From assembly GCF_002205165.1 (NCBI RefSeq), contig NZ_NIVS01000040.1, forward strand, positions 1 to 64,000: a stretch of DNA of 64,000 bases, given 5' to 3'. Below the pieces are notes generated by a model. The model was not told the origin of the DNA, made no database searches, and saw only the letters and a list, made by a program, of their open reading frames with translations. A program made the position numbers and the translations under genes. The stretch is from Stenotrophomonas maltophilia. GTDB taxonomy: Bacteria > Pseudomonadota > Gammaproteobacteria > Xanthomonadales > Xanthomonadaceae. Position 1 is the first letter of the stretch. The number at the start of each line of letters is the position of its first letter. Below, one piece after another: positions 1 through 10,614 of the stretch.

Positions 1-71
1 CGTGATCGCCCCGCGTGGCATGGGCGTGACGCAGCAGCGATTCTGGCGGTGCGCCTGAGATCGCGCCTCCC
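1..71. other. Left edge, no gene recognised
   Basis: Two short frames run in from the window edge and stop at 58 and 75, but neither tail resembles a C-terminus I can name, for example AccA, which often lies near tilS. This may be the last codons of a truncated upstream gene or simply the tilS leader. No Shine-Dalgarno-like sequence stands out. Confidence 0.3.
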
Positions 72-1361
72 TTGACACCCCCGCTTCCCCCGCCCACTTC
101 CGTCGCCCACCCTGTGCTGGTGGGCTTCAGCGGTGGGCTGGATTCCACCGTCCTGCTGCATTGGCTGGCCACCTCGCCGGCCCAGCGCACCGCTGGCCTG
201 CGCGCCGTGCATGTCCATCACGGCCTGCAGGAACAAGCCGATGCGTGGACCGTGCATTGCACACAACTCTGCGCGCGGTGGAACATTCCGCTGCGGGTGA
301 TCCGCGTGCAGGTACCGCGTCATCAGGGCCAGGGCCTGGAAGCCGCCGCACGGCATGCACGTCGCGAAGCGTTTGCGTCGCAGTTGCTGCCCGGCGAACA
401 GTTGGCCCTTGCGCACCATCGTGACGACCAGGCCGAGACCTTCCTGCTGCGTGCGCTGCGCGGCTCCGGCGTGGATGGATTGGCCTCCATGCAGATCACC
501 AGCGCGTTTGGCGCCGGCACCGTGTGGCGCCCGTTGCTGGAGGTTCCGCGCAGCAGCCTGCGGGCGCATGCGCAGGCCGAAGGCCTGGAGTGGATCGAAG
601 ACCCCAGCAATGCCAGCGACGACGCAGACCGCAACTTCCTGCGCCTGCACGTGCTGCCACACCTGCGCCAGCGCTGGCCGCAGGCCGATGCGGCATTCGC
701 CCGGAGTGCCGCCCTGTGCGCGCAATCCCAGCACCTGCTCGACAGCGCGGACCGCGAGGCGCTGGAGCGCTGCAGCGTCGGCCCTGGCGTGATCGACTGT
801 GCGCGTTTGCTGCGCCAGCCGGTCGAGCGCCGCGCGCGGTTGCTGCGGCACTGGGTGCGTGGCAGTGGGCTGCCGCCGCTGCCGGCAGCGGGCGTGGAGG
901 CGGTCGAACGCGAGCTGCTCCCGGCCGCCCACCATGCCGATGCCCAGTTCGCCTGGCAGGGGGCACGTATCCGGCGCTGGCGCGGGCAGTTGCACCTGCT
1001 CTCGGCCAGCCTGGCGTTGCCAGCCGACTGGAGCGTGCACTGGGATGGCCGCGCGCCGCTGGCCTTGCCTGATGGTGGCGAGCTGCGCCTGCTTGGCACC
1101 GACGCCGGTTTCGACAGCCCCGTGCAGATCCGCGCGCGCCGCGGCGGCGAGCGCATCCAGCTGCCGGGGCGCTTGCATTCCCATGCGCTCAAGGATCTGC
1201 TGCAACAGCAGGGACTGCCGCCCTGGCAACGTCGCCAGCTGCCGCTGCTGTTCGATGAGGACACATTGCTGGCCGCCGGTGACCGGGTCATCGGTGCCGC
1301 CCTGCAACCGTGGCTGCAGGCCCATCACGCGCAGTTGCAGTGGACACCCGGCGCGGCGTGA
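72..1361 (+). CDS. tilS: tRNA(Ile)-lysidine synthetase
   Basis: Uses ATP and lysine to turn C34 of the CAU anticodon of tRNA-Ile2 into lysidine, so that it reads AUA; acts in the cytoplasm. The PP-loop ATP-binding motif SGGLDS is at residues 20-25 and a second conserved stretch HHRDDQAET follows near 115. The C-terminal substrate domain carries GGERI near residue 355. The 429-aa length matches the family (E. coli 432). The start is a TTG at 72, which leaves 19 residues before the P-loop as in E. coli; a GTG at 114 is possible but would leave almost nothing before it. No good ribosome site is visible. It leads a tilS-xseB-ispA run, with xseB 36 nt downstream. Confidence 0.96.
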   Translation: MTPPLPPPTSVAHPVLVGFSGGLDSTVLLHWLATSPAQRTAGLRAVHVHHGLQEQADAWTVHCTQLCARWNIPLRVIRVQVPRHQGQGLEAAARHARREAFASQLLPGEQLALAHHRDDQAETFLLRALRGSGVDGLASMQITSAFGAGTVWRPLLEVPRSSLRAHAQAEGLEWIEDPSNASDDADRNFLRLHVLPHLRQRWPQADAAFARSAALCAQSQHLLDSADREALERCSVGPGVIDCARLLRQPVERRARLLRHWVRGSGLPPLPAAGVEAVERELLPAAHHADAQFAWQGARIRRWRGQLHLLSASLALPADWSVHWDGRAPLALPDGGELRLLGTDAGFDSPVQIRARRGGERIQLPGRLHSHALKDLLQQQGLPPWQRRQLPLLFDEDTLLAAGDRVIGAALQPWLQAHHAQLQWTPGAA

Positions 1362-1397
1362 ATTGACCCCACCCGGCCAGCAGCCCACACTTGGCAC

Positions 1398-1658
1398 ATG
1401 GCAAAGAAGTCCCCCAATGAAACCTCCCCGGTCGCCCACTTCGAGCAGTCGCTGGAAGAACTGGAGCAGCTGGTGGAGAAGATGGAAACCGGCGAAATGA
1501 GCCTGGAGCAATCGCTCAGCGCCTACGAACGTGGCGTCGGTCTGTACCGCCAGTGCCAACAGGCGCTGGAACAGGCCGAACTGCGCGTGCGCCTGCTCAG
1601 CGACCCGGCCCAGCCCGACACCGCAGTGCCATTCGACCCGCCCAACCATGACGGTTGA
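1398..1658 (+). CDS. xseB: Exodeoxyribonuclease VII small subunit
   Basis: Small helical subunit that binds the catalytic XseA subunit of exonuclease VII, which degrades single-stranded DNA. The 86-aa protein has the family core [18 protein letters not shown] at residues 15-32 followed by [12 protein letters not shown], both hallmarks of XseB. The large subunit xseA is not in the window. The gene overlaps the start of ispA by 11 nt (ispA ATG at 1648, xseB stop at 1656-1658), so the two are probably translationally coupled, an arrangement common in gamma-proteobacteria. Confidence 0.95.
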   Translation: MAKKSPNETSPVAHFEQSLEELEQLVEKMETGEMSLEQSLSAYERGVGLYRQCQQALEQAELRVRLLSDPAQPDTAVPFDPPNHDG

Positions 1659-2526
1659 GGCCACGTTCGCGCGTTGGCGCGACCGGATCGAAAGCCAGCT
1701 CGACGCCAGCCTGCCCTCCCCGTCCGATGCCCCGCGAGGGCTGCATCAGGCGATGCGCTATGCGGTGCTGGGCGGCGGCAAGCGCATGCGCCCACTGCTG
1801 GTGTATGCCAGCGGCCGGGTTTTCGGCGCCGACGAGAACGCGCTGGACGCGCCCGCGATGGCGGTGGAGCTGATTCACGCCTATTCGCTGGTGCACGACG
1901 ATCTGCCGGCGATGGACGATGACGCCCTGCGTCGCGGCCGCCCGACCACCCACATCGCCTTCGATGAGGCCACCGCGATCCTCGCCGGTGATGCCCTGCA
2001 GACCCGCGCGTTCGGCCTGATCGCCGATGCGCCGCTGCCCGCGTCACTGCGTGTGGCCTGCCTGCAGACGCTCACGCATGCCTCCGGTGCCGCCGGCATG
2101 TGCGGCGGCCAGGCGCTGGATATCGACGCGACCGGTCATCAACAGCCGCTGCAGGATCTTGAGCGCATGCACGCGCTCAAGACCGGCGCACTGATCCGCG
2201 CAGCCGTGCGCATGGGCGCGCTGTGTGGCCAGGCACCCGCCGCCGATCTGGCGACGCTGGATACGGTCGCCTCGGCGCTCGGTCTGGCGTTCCAGGTGCG
2301 CGATGACATCCTCGATGTCGAAGCCAGTTCCGAGCAGCTCGGCAAGACCGCCGGCAAGGACGAGGCCCAGGCCAAGTCCACCTTCCCGGCGCTGCTCGGC
2401 ATGGACGGGGCGAAGGCGCATCTGCGCACGCTGAGCGAACAGATGTTCGATGGCCTGGCCGGGTACGGCGAGCCGGCAGATGCACTGCGTGCGCTGGCGA
2501 CGCTGGCGGTCGAGCGGGATCATTGA
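1648..2526 (+). CDS. ispA: Farnesyl diphosphate synthase (polyprenyl synthetase family)
   Basis: Condenses isopentenyl-PP with DMAPP and then geranyl-PP to give farnesyl-PP for undecaprenyl-phosphate and quinone side chains. The first aspartate-rich motif DDLPAMDDD is at residues 84-92, the second, DDILD, near 215, and the conserved GKTAGKD follows. At 292 aa it is the usual length. The ATG at 1648 sits inside the end of xseB; longer upstream in-frame extensions are just xseB read in another frame. Where many relatives carry dxs next, this gene instead ends at a strong bidirectional terminator facing an unrelated membrane protein. Confidence 0.95.
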   Translation: MTVEATFARWRDRIESQLDASLPSPSDAPRGLHQAMRYAVLGGGKRMRPLLVYASGRVFGADENALDAPAMAVELIHAYSLVHDDLPAMDDDALRRGRPTTHIAFDEATAILAGDALQTRAFGLIADAPLPASLRVACLQTLTHASGAAGMCGGQALDIDATGHQQPLQDLERMHALKTGALIRAAVRMGALCGQAPAADLATLDTVASALGLAFQVRDDILDVEASSEQLGKTAGKDEAQAKSTFPALLGMDGAKAHLRTLSEQMFDGLAGYGEPADALRALATLAVERDH

Positions 2527-2576
2527 GCAATCGTGCCGGCAGCCACGCATGGCGCGGCTCTACAACGCCAGGACAC

Positions 2577-2608
2577 AAAAAAACGCCCGGGATTCCCGGG
2601 CGTTTTTT
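2577..2608. terminator. Bidirectional rho-independent terminator
   Basis: A 9-bp GC-rich stem (ACGCCCGGG at 2583-2591 with its complement at 2595-2603), flanked by A7 on the left and T6 on the right. It therefore works in both directions between convergent ispA and the DUF4870 gene. Confidence 0.9.
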
Positions 2609-2629
2609 CGTTCCAGCGCTGCGGATCGA

Positions 2630-3007
2630 TTACTTGATCAGGCGCAGGGCGAACGGGTAACGGTAGGCTTCGCCATTGTTGGCCTTGACCGCTGCAATGA
2701 TGCAGAAGATCACGTTGAGCAGGCCGACGATCGGGGCCAGCAGGCCGCCGATGATGACGATGGTCAGCACGATGCAGATCAGCATCGCGATGGTGATGGT
2801 GATCTGGAAGTTCAGCGCTTCCTTGGCCTGGTCGGTGACGAAGCTCTTGCTGCTGTCGTCCTTGTTGATCAGCCAGATGATCAGCGGGCCGAGGAACCAG
2901 GTGAAGATGCCCAGCAGGTGGGCCACCAGGGCCATGGTGCGCTGTTCGGCCGGGGCCGGTGCGCTCACCGGCGGCGGCGGGGTGGTGACGTTGTCGAAAT
3001 CGCTCAC
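2630..3007 (-). CDS. DUF4870 domain membrane protein
   Basis: A 125-aa inner-membrane protein of unknown function. A short cytoplasmic N-terminus with a PPPP stretch precedes three hydrophobic segments around residues 28-45, 63-87 and 88-105, with the pattern GIFTWFLGPLIIWL in the first, which is typical of the DUF4870/TIC20-like family. The GTG start at 3007 is chosen because AAGGAG lies six bases upstream; an earlier in-frame ATG at 3076 has no such site. It is monocistronic, facing ispA across the shared terminator and separated from pmbA by 78 nt. Confidence 0.85.
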   Translation of the reverse strand: MSDFDNVTTPPPPVSAPAPAEQRTMALVAHLLGIFTWFLGPLIIWLINKDDSSKSFVTDQAKEALNFQITITIAMLICIVLTIVIIGGLLAPIVGLLNVIFCIIAAVKANNGEAYRYPFALRLIK

Positions 3008-3085
3008 GTGAAACTCCTTGTTCGAGGTAATGGGTATTGCACGCGGCAGGCTCCCCGCCTGCCAGGGCAGCCCCAATAGAATACG

Positions 3086-4453
3086 TCAATCGTTACCGGC
3101 AACGGTCATTCGTCCTACAAGGATCGAACCGGTGTGCACGTGCGAGCGCGTATCGATGTCGGTGCCCACCGCTTCAATGCTGGCGAACATGTCCTTGAGG
3201 TTGCCGGCGATGGTGATGCCATCGACCGGGTAGCTGATCTCGCCGTTCTCCACACGGAACCCGCCGGCGCCGCGCGAGTAATCACCGGTCACGCTGTTGA
3301 CGCCCTGCCCCATCAGTTCGGTGACCAGCAGGCCATTGCCCATCTGCCGGGCAATGGAGACCAGATCGCCCGCGTTGGCGGTGACCTTGAGGTTGTGCAC
3401 GCCGCCGGCGTTGGCGGTGGTCGGCAGGCCGAGCTTGCGCGCCGAGTAGCTGCCGAGGATGTAGCGCTCCAGCACGCCATCGCGGATCAGCGCCGAATTG
3501 CGCGTGGCCACGCCATCGCCGTCGAAGGCGGCCGAACGCAGCCCGCGGCGCAGCAGCGGCAGTTCTTCAATGCCGAACCACGCCGGGAACAGCCGGGTGC
3601 CGACGCTGTCGAGCAGGAAGCTGGCGCGGCGGTACAGCGCGCCGCCGGAGACGGCGCCGAGCAGATGGCCGATCAACGAGCGGGCCACCTCCGGCGAATA
3701 CAGCACCGGCATCTGCGCGGTGGTCATCGAGCGCGGCTCCAGGCGGGCGACGGTACGCTCGGCGGCGCGGCGGCCGATCGACGCGGCATCGTCCAGATCT
3801 TCGCGGGCCAGCGCGCTGCTGTACCAGCCATCGCGCTGCATGCCATCGCCCTGCCCGGCGATCAGCGCACAGCCGATCGAGTGGTGGCTGCTGCGTTCGC
3901 GGCCGATAAAGCCATGCGAGTTGGCATACACCGAAAGGCTCTGCGCGGTCGCCGCCGAGGCACCGTCGGAATTGCTGATGCGGGGGTCGGCCTCGCGCCC
4001 GGCCGCTTCACAGGCCAGCGCCAGATCCAGCGCCGCGTCGGCACTGAGTTCCCAGGGGTGCCAGCCGTCCAGATCCGGGAACTCACGGGCCATCAGCGCC
4101 GCCTCGGCCAGGCCGGCCGCTTCGTCGTCCTCGGTGTGGCGGGCGATCGCGCAGGCCTGGGCCACGGTCGACTCCAGGCTGCTCTCGCGCAGGTCGGCGG
4201 TGCTGGCACTGCCCTTGCGCTGGCCGAAGTAGACGGTCACGGCGATGCCGCGGTCACGGGTGGACTCGACCGTTTCGACCTCGCCCAGGCGCACATTCAC
4301 ATCCAGCCCGCGCTCATCGCTGCAGCTGACCTCGGCCTGGGTGGCGCCCAGGGCCTTGGCCCGCTCCAGCAGGCGCTGGGAGATGTCGGCCAGCTGCTCC
4401 AGGCGCTGCAGGCTGTCGTCGGCCGGGGAGACTTCAGGGGAGATCACGTTCAA
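3086..4453 (-). CDS. pmbA: Metalloprotease partner subunit PmbA/TldE
   Basis: PmbA (TldE) pairs with TldD to form a heterodimeric protease known from processing of microcin B17 and degradation of CcdA. The 455-aa length and the glycine-rich C-terminal beta-barrel motifs ([18 protein letters not shown], then GNLKDMF) identify it. As expected for PmbA it lacks the zinc-binding HExxxH, which TldD supplies. The start appears to be a TTG at 4453 with only a weak ribosome site; a later start within the first 20 residues cannot be excluded. Its partner tldD lies about 0.8 kb away on the same strand, with darP between them on the opposite strand. No RiPP precursor gene is nearby, so a housekeeping role is likely. 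Confidence 0.93.
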   Translation of the reverse strand: MNVISPEVSPADDSLQRLEQLADISQRLLERAKALGATQAEVSCSDERGLDVNVRLGEVETVESTRDRGIAVTVYFGQRKGSASTADLRESSLESTVAQACAIARHTEDDEAAGLAEAALMAREFPDLDGWHPWELSADAALDLALACEAAGREADPRISNSDGASAATAQSLSVYANSHGFIGRERSSHHSIGCALIAGQGDGMQRDGWYSSALAREDLDDAASIGRRAAERTVARLEPRSMTTAQMPVLYSPEVARSLIGHLLGAVSGGALYRRASFLLDSVGTRLFPAWFGIEELPLLRRGLRSAAFDGDGVATRNSALIRDGVLERYILGSYSARKLGLPTTANAGGVHNLKVTANAGDLVSIARQMGNGLLVTELMGQGVNSVTGDYSRGAGGFRVENGEISYPVDGITIAGNLKDMFASIEAVGTDIDTRSHVHTGSILVGRMTVAGND

Positions 4454-4521
4454 TGCTTTATCCTGTACAGGTGAGTGCCCGGCGCGACGCCGGCACAGTT
4501 TACGGATGTGGAAATAAGACG

Positions 4522-5145
4522 ATGCGCGGACGCGACGAAGAAACCGGTGAATTCCTTGATATCAGCCGCAGCCAGAACCGCCGGGCTGCGCTGGACGTGT
4601 TGGCCCTGGGCGAGAAGCTGGTCTCGCTGACCCCGGCCCAGCTGGCGCGCCTGCCGGTGCCCGAAGATCTGCTGCCGCACATCGCCGAGGCCAAGCGCAT
4701 CACCGCCCATATCGCCCACAAGCGCCAGCTGGCGTTCCTGGCCAAGCACATGCGCCGCGAAGACGACGCCGTGCTGGATGCGATCCGCAACGCGCTCGAT
4801 GCCAACAGCGAGACCTCGCGCCGTGAAGTCGCGACCATGCACCGCGTTGAAGACTGGCGCGAGCGCCTGCTCAAGGACGGCGACAAGGCGCTGGGCGCGC
4901 TGCTGGATGAATACCCGTACGCCGACCGCCAGCAACTGCGCACGCTCGTGCGCAACGCCCAGGCCGAAAAGGCCAAGAACAAGCCGCCGCGCGCCTACCG
5001 TGAAATCTTCCAGCTGCTGCGTGCGCTGCTGCTGCCGGCCGCGCTCGGCCTGGAAGGCCTGAACGCCGCGTCCGAGGACGAACCGGACGACGCGATCGAC
5101 ACCGACGACATCGACGGCGACAGCGACGAGAACGCCGAGGACTGA
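4522..5145 (+). CDS. darP: Ribosome biogenesis factor DarP (YjgA/DUF615)
   Basis: Associates with late 50S assembly intermediates; the E. coli homologue is DarP/YjgA. Helical protein with the family stretches [14 protein letters not shown] and [16 protein letters not shown] near the C-terminus, followed by an acidic tail. The ATG at 4522 (MRGRDEETG) gives 207 aa, a little longer than E. coli (183), the extra being the acidic C-terminus. It is divergent from pmbA with 68 nt between starts, and convergent with tldD. The pmbA-darP adjacency is a conserved pairing. Confidence 0.9.
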   Translation: MRGRDEETGEFLDISRSQNRRAALDVLALGEKLVSLTPAQLARLPVPEDLLPHIAEAKRITAHIAHKRQLAFLAKHMRREDDAVLDAIRNALDANSETSRREVATMHRVEDWRERLLKDGDKALGALLDEYPYADRQQLRTLVRNAQAEKAKNKPPRAYREIFQLLRALLLPAALGLEGLNAASEDEPDDAIDTDDIDGDSDENAED

Positions 5146-5223
5146 GTCCCGGCGCTCACGCGGCGGCGCCAGCACCCCGCTGGCGGCCGCGTCATCAGGC
5201 AGCACGAAGGGACGCATCCCGGC

Positions 5224-6669
5224 TCAGGCCTGGGTGCCGCCCACGGTGATGCCATCGATCAGCAGCGAGGGCTGGCCGACGCCAACCGGCACGCTCTGGC
5301 CATCCTTGCCGCAGATGCCCACGCCCTCGTCCAGCGCCAGATCGTTGCCGATCATGCGCACCTTCTGCATGGTTTCCGGGCCATTGCCGATCAGGGTGGC
5401 GCCCTTGACCGGCGCGGTGATCCTGCCGTCTTCGATCAGGTAGGCCTCGGTGGCCGAGAACACGTACTTGCCGCTGGTGATGTCGATCTGGCCGCCACCG
5501 AAGTTGACCGCGTACAGGCCACGCTTGACCGAACGGATCATCTCTTCCGGATCGTGCTGGCCGGCGCGCATGTAGGTATTGGTCATGCGTGGCATGGTCA
5601 TGTGCGCGAACGACTCGCGGCGGCCGTTGCCGGTCGGGGCCACGCCCATCAGGCGCGCATTGAGCGAATCCTGCATGTAGCCGACCAGGATGCCGTCCTC
5701 GATCAGCGTGGTGCACTGGGTCGGGTGGCCCTCGTCATCGATGTTCAACGAGCCGCGGCGCCCGTCCAGGGTGCCATCATCGACGATGGTCACGCCCGGC
5801 GCGGCCACGCGCTCGCCGATCCGGCCGGCGTAGACGCTGGTGCCCTTGCGGTTGAAGTCGCCTTCCAGGCCATGGCCAACCGCTTCGTGCAACAGCACGC
5901 CGGGCCAGCCCGGGCCGAGCACCACGGTCATCACCCCGGCCGGGGCCGGGATCGCCTCCAGGTTCACCAGCGCCTGGCGCAGGGCCTCGCGGGCGAAGCC
6001 CTCCGGGCGCCCGTCGGCGAACAGTTCTTCATAGCTGTAGCGGCCGCCGCCGCCGGAATAACCCGATTCGCGACGCCCGTGCTGTTCGACGATCACCTGC
6101 ACGTTCAAACGCACCAGCGGGCGGATGTCGGCGGCGAGCACGCCATCGCTGCGCGCGATCAGCACCGTGTCCACGCCCCCGGAGAGGCTGACCATCACCT
6201 GCTGCACGCGCGGGTCGGCGGCGCGCAGGTAGCGGTCCAGGCGCTTGAGCATCTCGACCTTGGCCTCGTTGCCCATGCCATCGATGGGGTCCAGCGCCGG
6301 GTACAGCGCGCGGCCGCTGCCACGCACGAGCGAGCGGGCCGACTGCGCCCCGCCCTCGCGGGAAATCGCGCGGGCCGAGTTGGCCGCGGCCAGCAGGGCG
6401 TCGCTGTGGATGTCGTCGGAGTAAGCAAAGCCGGTCTTCTCACCGGCGATGGCGCGCACGCCCACGCCCTGCTCGATCGAATGCGCGCCGTCTTTGACGA
6501 TGCCGTCTTCCACGCTCCAGCTCTCGCGGCGCGCGTGCTGGAAATAGAGATCCCCGAAATCGATGCCCGGGCCCAACAGGGTGCCGAATGTGCGTTCCAG
6601 ACCGCTCGCATCCAGCCCGGCGGGCAGCAGCAGACGGTCGGTGGCCAGCGAAAGTGCGTTGTTGTTCAT
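5224..6669 (-). CDS. tldD: Metalloprotease TldD
   Basis: Catalytic subunit of the TldD/TldE (PmbA) protease. The zinc motif HEAVGHG (HExxxH) is present near residue 263, followed by the conserved [10 protein letters not shown] stretch. The 481-aa length equals E. coli TldD. ATG at 6669. It is the last gene of the maf-rng-yhdP-tldD series, 54 nt after yhdP, the same order as in E. coli (yhdE-rng-yhdP-tldD). The 78-nt gap to darP contains only a GC-rich imperfect hairpin. Confidence 0.96.
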   Translation of the reverse strand: MNNNALSLATDRLLLPAGLDASGLERTFGTLLGPGIDFGDLYFQHARRESWSVEDGIVKDGAHSIEQGVGVRAIAGEKTGFAYSDDIHSDALLAAANSARAISREGGAQSARSLVRGSGRALYPALDPIDGMGNEAKVEMLKRLDRYLRAADPRVQQVMVSLSGGVDTVLIARSDGVLAADIRPLVRLNVQVIVEQHGRRESGYSGGGGRYSYEELFADGRPEGFAREALRQALVNLEAIPAPAGVMTVVLGPGWPGVLLHEAVGHGLEGDFNRKGTSVYAGRIGERVAAPGVTIVDDGTLDGRRGSLNIDDEGHPTQCTTLIEDGILVGYMQDSLNARLMGVAPTGNGRRESFAHMTMPRMTNTYMRAGQHDPEEMIRSVKRGLYAVNFGGGQIDITSGKYVFSATEAYLIEDGRITAPVKGATLIGNGPETMQKVRMIGNDLALDEGVGICGKDGQSVPVGVGQPSLLIDGITVGGTQA

Positions 6670-6723
6670 GCTCTTTGATCTATGGGCGCCGGGCGCAATC
6701 GCAACCCGGGCGCGGGAAAGGGG

Positions 6724-9700
6724 TCAGCGCGCCGGCGCTGCGGCCGGGGCCGGCTTGGGCGCAGTGTCGCGGTCGATCACCTCGACCTTGGGTTCGGCCC
6801 AGGGGCCGGTCACGCGGTAGGTCTTGGCGCCGATCTCGCCCAGCGGCTTGGACAGCACCGCGTTGGCCGCCGCGCCGACCGCCGCGCCGACCGGTCCGCC
6901 GGCCACCGCACCGACCACGGTCAGCAGGTTGCCCGCGCGCGGGTTGACGTCGATGGTCTGGTCGAAGCGCTGCTGGCGCAGATCGGTCTGGCCACGGATG
7001 GTGATGTTGGCGGCCGGGCCTTCGATCAGCACCTTGTCGGTGGTGGCCATGCCGTCGCCGAAGGCCACGCTGCCTTCGACCTGGTTGAAGGCGAAGCCCT
7101 TGGAGAAGAAATCGCGGAAGTCGAACATCAACCGGCGTGGCAGCTGGGTGACGCTCAGCAGCCCGAGCACGCGACCGGCGCCGGGCTCCAGCTCCAGCAG
7201 CTGGCCGTTGCGGGCATGCACGTCGAGCTGGCCCTGCAGCGCGCCCAGCTGGAAGTCGGACGGGCCGCCCTGCCAGCCGGCACTCATGCTCAGCTGGCCC
7301 TGGCCGCCCCGCAGCTGGCCGCCGTAATCCAGGTTCTGCATCAGTCCCCCCAGATCCTCGCTCTTGACCTGCACATTGAACTGGCTGCGCGCGGCCTCGC
7401 CCATGCCCATCCAGCGGCCATTGACGTCGATCTCCTGCTTGGGCGCGCGGAACTGCAGCTGGTCCACGCTCAGGCCGTTGGCCATCGGCCGGGTGCGCAG
7501 CACGGCCTGGCCGAGCTTGGCCTTGCCGAACTGGAGGTCGTCGATATCCAGCAACAGCGGTGGGATCTTGGCCGGATTGGTGTCGTTCGCACTGGCCTGG
7601 ACCCGCGCTGGCAGGATCACGTCCGGTGGCAGCAGGATCGGGGCGCCATCGCTGGGCGCCTTGACCGGCGTAGGCAGCGATTGCCAGTGCACGCGGCTGA
7701 GCTTGCCGACGATGGTGCCGCCCTCGGCATTGGGCACGCTCAGGCTGCCCGCCAGCGATGGGCCATCCAGGCGGACGTCCACGCTGTTGGCGGTCGGGCG
7801 CAACTGCAGCCGGGTCTGCGCGAACACGCCACCGGCGAGCAGCAGCTGCCCGACCTGCACATCGACATGCCGCAGCGGCATCGGGTCCTTGTCATCGCCG
7901 CCCTCGGGCGATCGGGCCAGGCCGATCCACTCCAGCGCATCCAGCGAGCCGCTGCGCCCGTTCACCACCAGCCCGCTGGCCGGCGGGTCCCGATCCACCT
8001 GGTCGCTGCCGAGGGTGACCTGCACACCGGTCTGGTTGTCGTGCGTCCGCGCTGCCAGCGCCAGACGCTGGCCAAAGGCCACGTCGACGCGACCACTGCC
8101 CATCGGCAGCTGCGCGGTGACGGCCGTAGCCAGCGGCGTGGCGGCCGGCTTGTCCAGCGGAGCGGGCAGCTCCAGCGTGGTCCCGACCAAATCCGAATGC
8201 AGCTTGAGCACCGTCGGCGGCTCGACCTTGCTGCCCGCGGCGACCTTGGGCAGGGTCACCCCGATGGTCCAGCGCGAGGTGCCCTGGATATAGGGTTTGA
8301 GCCAGTTCAATTCCGGCGCGCGGTCCAGCAGCGCGCCAGCCTCCACCGAAGCGGTCAGCTCGGACTCAAAGGCCTGCTGCGGGTCACGCACGAACTCGCC
8401 GGCACGCAGGCTGAGCCGTCCCTCCTGGCCCTGGTGACGCACGGCGAGATTCTCCGCGTCGAAGCCGCCATGGCCATACCGGGCCTGGCCGCGCATGTTG
8501 TCGAAGACCAGGTCGAAGCGTTTCTCGGTGAGGGTGGCACCGTTCAGATCGACCGTGCCTTGCAGATGACCACCGCCCTCGTCGTGATGCAGCGGCTGCA
8601 GCAGATCGAAGGTAACCGCAGCCGGCCCCTTCGCGGTGAGGTTGTCCAGCGTCTCGCCGTAGGTTGCCTGCAGCGGGCTCTGCTTGAGCATGGCCAGCAA
8701 TGCACCGGCATCGCTGCGGCTGGTCGCCTTGACGTACAGGTCGGTCTCGCCGAAATCGGGAATGCCGGCGTCAAAGTGGTCGACGGCTACCCCGGCCAGG
8801 TCGCCTTTGCCATGCAGTTCGAAGCCCGGGCCGATGAAGGCGATGTCCGCATCGACCTTGTTCATGGCCGGCCAGTCGTGCTGGAAGCGGATGCTCCCGG
8901 CGTCGATGTGCCCGGTCGCTTCGAAGCGGCCGTTGTTCTTGTCGAAGGGCCAGTCTTCCAGATCACCGGTCACCAGGCCGACACCGCCGCGCACCTGCCC
9001 GGACACCAGCGCGGCATCCAGCCAATCGGTGGCGGCCTTGCTCATCTTGGAATGGATCCAGAACCGCTTGGCGGCGGTCATCGGCACATCGTCGATCTTG
9101 GCCGCCAGTTCCAGCCACGGGCGCGTGCCGTTGTTCTGGAACCAGATCCCGCCACGCACGTCGGCGGCATAGTCGGTGCCCTGCACGCGCAGCGCCGGGG
9201 TGCCGATGCGCCAGCCACCGGCTTCATCACGCCAGCCGACCAGACGGCCGGCCAGGCGCACATCGTGGCGCTCGCCAAAGCCGCTGGGCCAGTCGAAATG
9301 CATGACCCGCTGCGGCTGCAGATCCAGGGTGAACCCATCTGCATCGCCATTGAAGCGGCCACCCACACCACTGAGCCCGGGCGAATGCCCGACCGCCGCG
9401 AAGCGGATGTCTTCCAGATCGCCCTCGACCGACAGCGGGCCGCCCAGCTCGCCCGCCACCCGGACCCGGGTCATGCGGACGTGGGGCGCGGCCTCATGCA
9501 GCCACTCGCGCAGGCCCGGATCGATGCGGTCGGTCAGCGCCAGGCCACGCAGCAGCGCTGTGGCATCGATGTTGTCGCCGGCCAGTGCGAAGTGCTGACC
9601 GCCTGCCAGGAGCAGGCCATCCAATTGCTGGGTGCTGCCTTCCATGCCGATCCGCAACCGCGGCGCATCGGCGCGCCAGCCACCCTGCACCCAGCGCCAG

Positions 9701-10584
9701 CGTGCACGCAGTTCCAGCGTGTCCAACGCCAGCTGCGGGTGGGTGCCGTCCGCCAGCGTCACGCCGCGCACCTGCACGTTCTGAAGATCCGCATCCGTGG
9801 TGACCATCACCACCCGGTGATCGCGCAGGTCGACCCACGCTTTGAACTCACCGGTGCCCTGCTGCAACCCGATGCCGCCGAACTGCAGCAGCGAGGACCA
9901 CGCATGGAAATCGGCGGGATCGGCCGACAGCCAGGCCTGGCCGTCGCCGCGCTTGCGCTCGAACTCCAGCACCGCCGTCAGCGGCTGCGCGGCCGGGTCG
10001 GCCCAGGCACGCGCACCGACACGCAGGCGCTGGCCGTTGACGCGCAGGCGCAGATCGATCCGTGGCAGCACGGCGTTCACGCCCAACGAGGGCGCATCCA
10101 CCTTCAAGCGGCCCCCGATGACCTGCAGTTCGCCGAGGCGGCGCAGCGTTTCCAGTGGATCGCCGCCGCCGGACTCCGGCAGGCCCTGCACCGACCAGCG
10201 GCCATCGTCGGCGCGCTGCAGCACCAGCGCCAGACCGCGCAGGCGCAGCTCGGTCAGCGAGTGGCCCGGGAGCAGGCCGGCATACATCGAGACCAGTACC
10301 TCGGCCTCGCCGATACGCAGCCCCTGCCCTTCACCGATCCGCAGCCCCTTGAGCTGGAGCAGCGGACCCCGCCGGGTCCAGGCGGTATCCAGCGCATCGA
10401 AGCGCACCGGCTGGCCCGCACGCGCGCTCAGCCAGGCCGCCACCTTGTCCGGATGACGCTCGGCCAACGGCAGCAACTGACTGGCGGTGCCAACCAGCAG
10501 GGCCACGCCCACGAGCAGGACCGCCACCGCATACACAGCATGACGGCGGATCCGGCGCAGTCGCAGGCGCAGCGGTGTGCTCAT
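6724..10584 (-). CDS. yhdP: YhdP-type AsmA-like envelope protein (DUF3971)
   Basis: Very large (1286 aa) inner-membrane-anchored periplasmic protein of the AsmA/VPS13-like bridge group, implicated with TamB and YdbH in moving phospholipids to the outer membrane. One N-terminal transmembrane segment (about residues 17-37, AVYAVAVLLVGVALLVG) is followed by a long beta-rich periplasmic part with DUF3971 and a C-terminal AsmA-like repeat ending in a glycine/alanine-rich stretch. The length matches E. coli YhdP (1266). The gene lies between rng (30 nt) and tldD (54 nt) in the same direction, so they probably form one transcript. The + strand frame across this gene is open for over 1700 codons but is a GC-bias shadow. 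Confidence 0.9.
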   Translation of the reverse strand: MSTPLRLRLRRIRRHAVYAVAVLLVGVALLVGTASQLLPLAERHPDKVAAWLSARAGQPVRFDALDTAWTRRGPLLQLKGLRIGEGQGLRIGEAEVLVSMYAGLLPGHSLTELRLRGLALVLQRADDGRWSVQGLPESGGGDPLETLRRLGELQVIGGRLKVDAPSLGVNAVLPRIDLRLRVNGQRLRVGARAWADPAAQPLTAVLEFERKRGDGQAWLSADPADFHAWSSLLQFGGIGLQQGTGEFKAWVDLRDHRVVMVTTDADLQNVQVRGVTLADGTHPQLALDTLELRARWRWVQGGWRADAPRLRIGMEGSTQQLDGLLLAGGQHFALAGDNIDATALLRGLALTDRIDPGLREWLHEAAPHVRMTRVRVAGELGGPLSVEGDLEDIRFAAVGHSPGLSGVGGRFNGDADGFTLDLQPQRVMHFDWPSGFGERHDVRLAGRLVGWRDEAGGWRIGTPALRVQGTDYAADVRGGIWFQNNGTRPWLELAAKIDDVPMTAAKRFWIHSKMSKAATDWLDAALVSGQVRGGVGLVTGDLEDWPFDKNNGRFEATGHIDAGSIRFQHDWPAMNKVDADIAFIGPGFELHGKGDLAGVAVDHFDAGIPDFGETDLYVKATSRSDAGALLAMLKQSPLQATYGETLDNLTAKGPAAVTFDLLQPLHHDEGGGHLQGTVDLNGATLTEKRFDLVFDNMRGQARYGHGGFDAENLAVRHQGQEGRLSLRAGEFVRDPQQAFESELTASVEAGALLDRAPELNWLKPYIQGTSRWTIGVTLPKVAAGSKVEPPTVLKLHSDLVGTTLELPAPLDKPAATPLATAVTAQLPMGSGRVDVAFGQRLALAARTHDNQTGVQVTLGSDQVDRDPPASGLVVNGRSGSLDALEWIGLARSPEGGDDKDPMPLRHVDVQVGQLLLAGGVFAQTRLQLRPTANSVDVRLDGPSLAGSLSVPNAEGGTIVGKLSRVHWQSLPTPVKAPSDGAPILLPPDVILPARVQASANDTNPAKIPPLLLDIDDLQFGKAKLGQAVLRTRPMANGLSVDQLQFRAPKQEIDVNGRWMGMGEAARSQFNVQVKSEDLGGLMQNLDYGGQLRGGQGQLSMSAGWQGGPSDFQLGALQGQLDVHARNGQLLELEPGAGRVLGLLSVTQLPRRLMFDFRDFFSKGFAFNQVEGSVAFGDGMATTDKVLIEGPAANITIRGQTDLRQQRFDQTIDVNPRAGNLLTVVGAVAGGPVGAAVGAAANAVLSKPLGEIGAKTYRVTGPWAEPKVEVIDRDTAPKPAPAAAPAR

Positions 10585-10614
10585 CGGAACCTGGGAGTGC
10601 CGGACCGGCCGCGA

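Noticed and set aside
3086-6669. pmbA/tldD as part of a RiPP (microcin-like) cluster
   Set aside because: No precursor peptide, cyclodehydratase or exporter nearby; the synteny is the housekeeping one.
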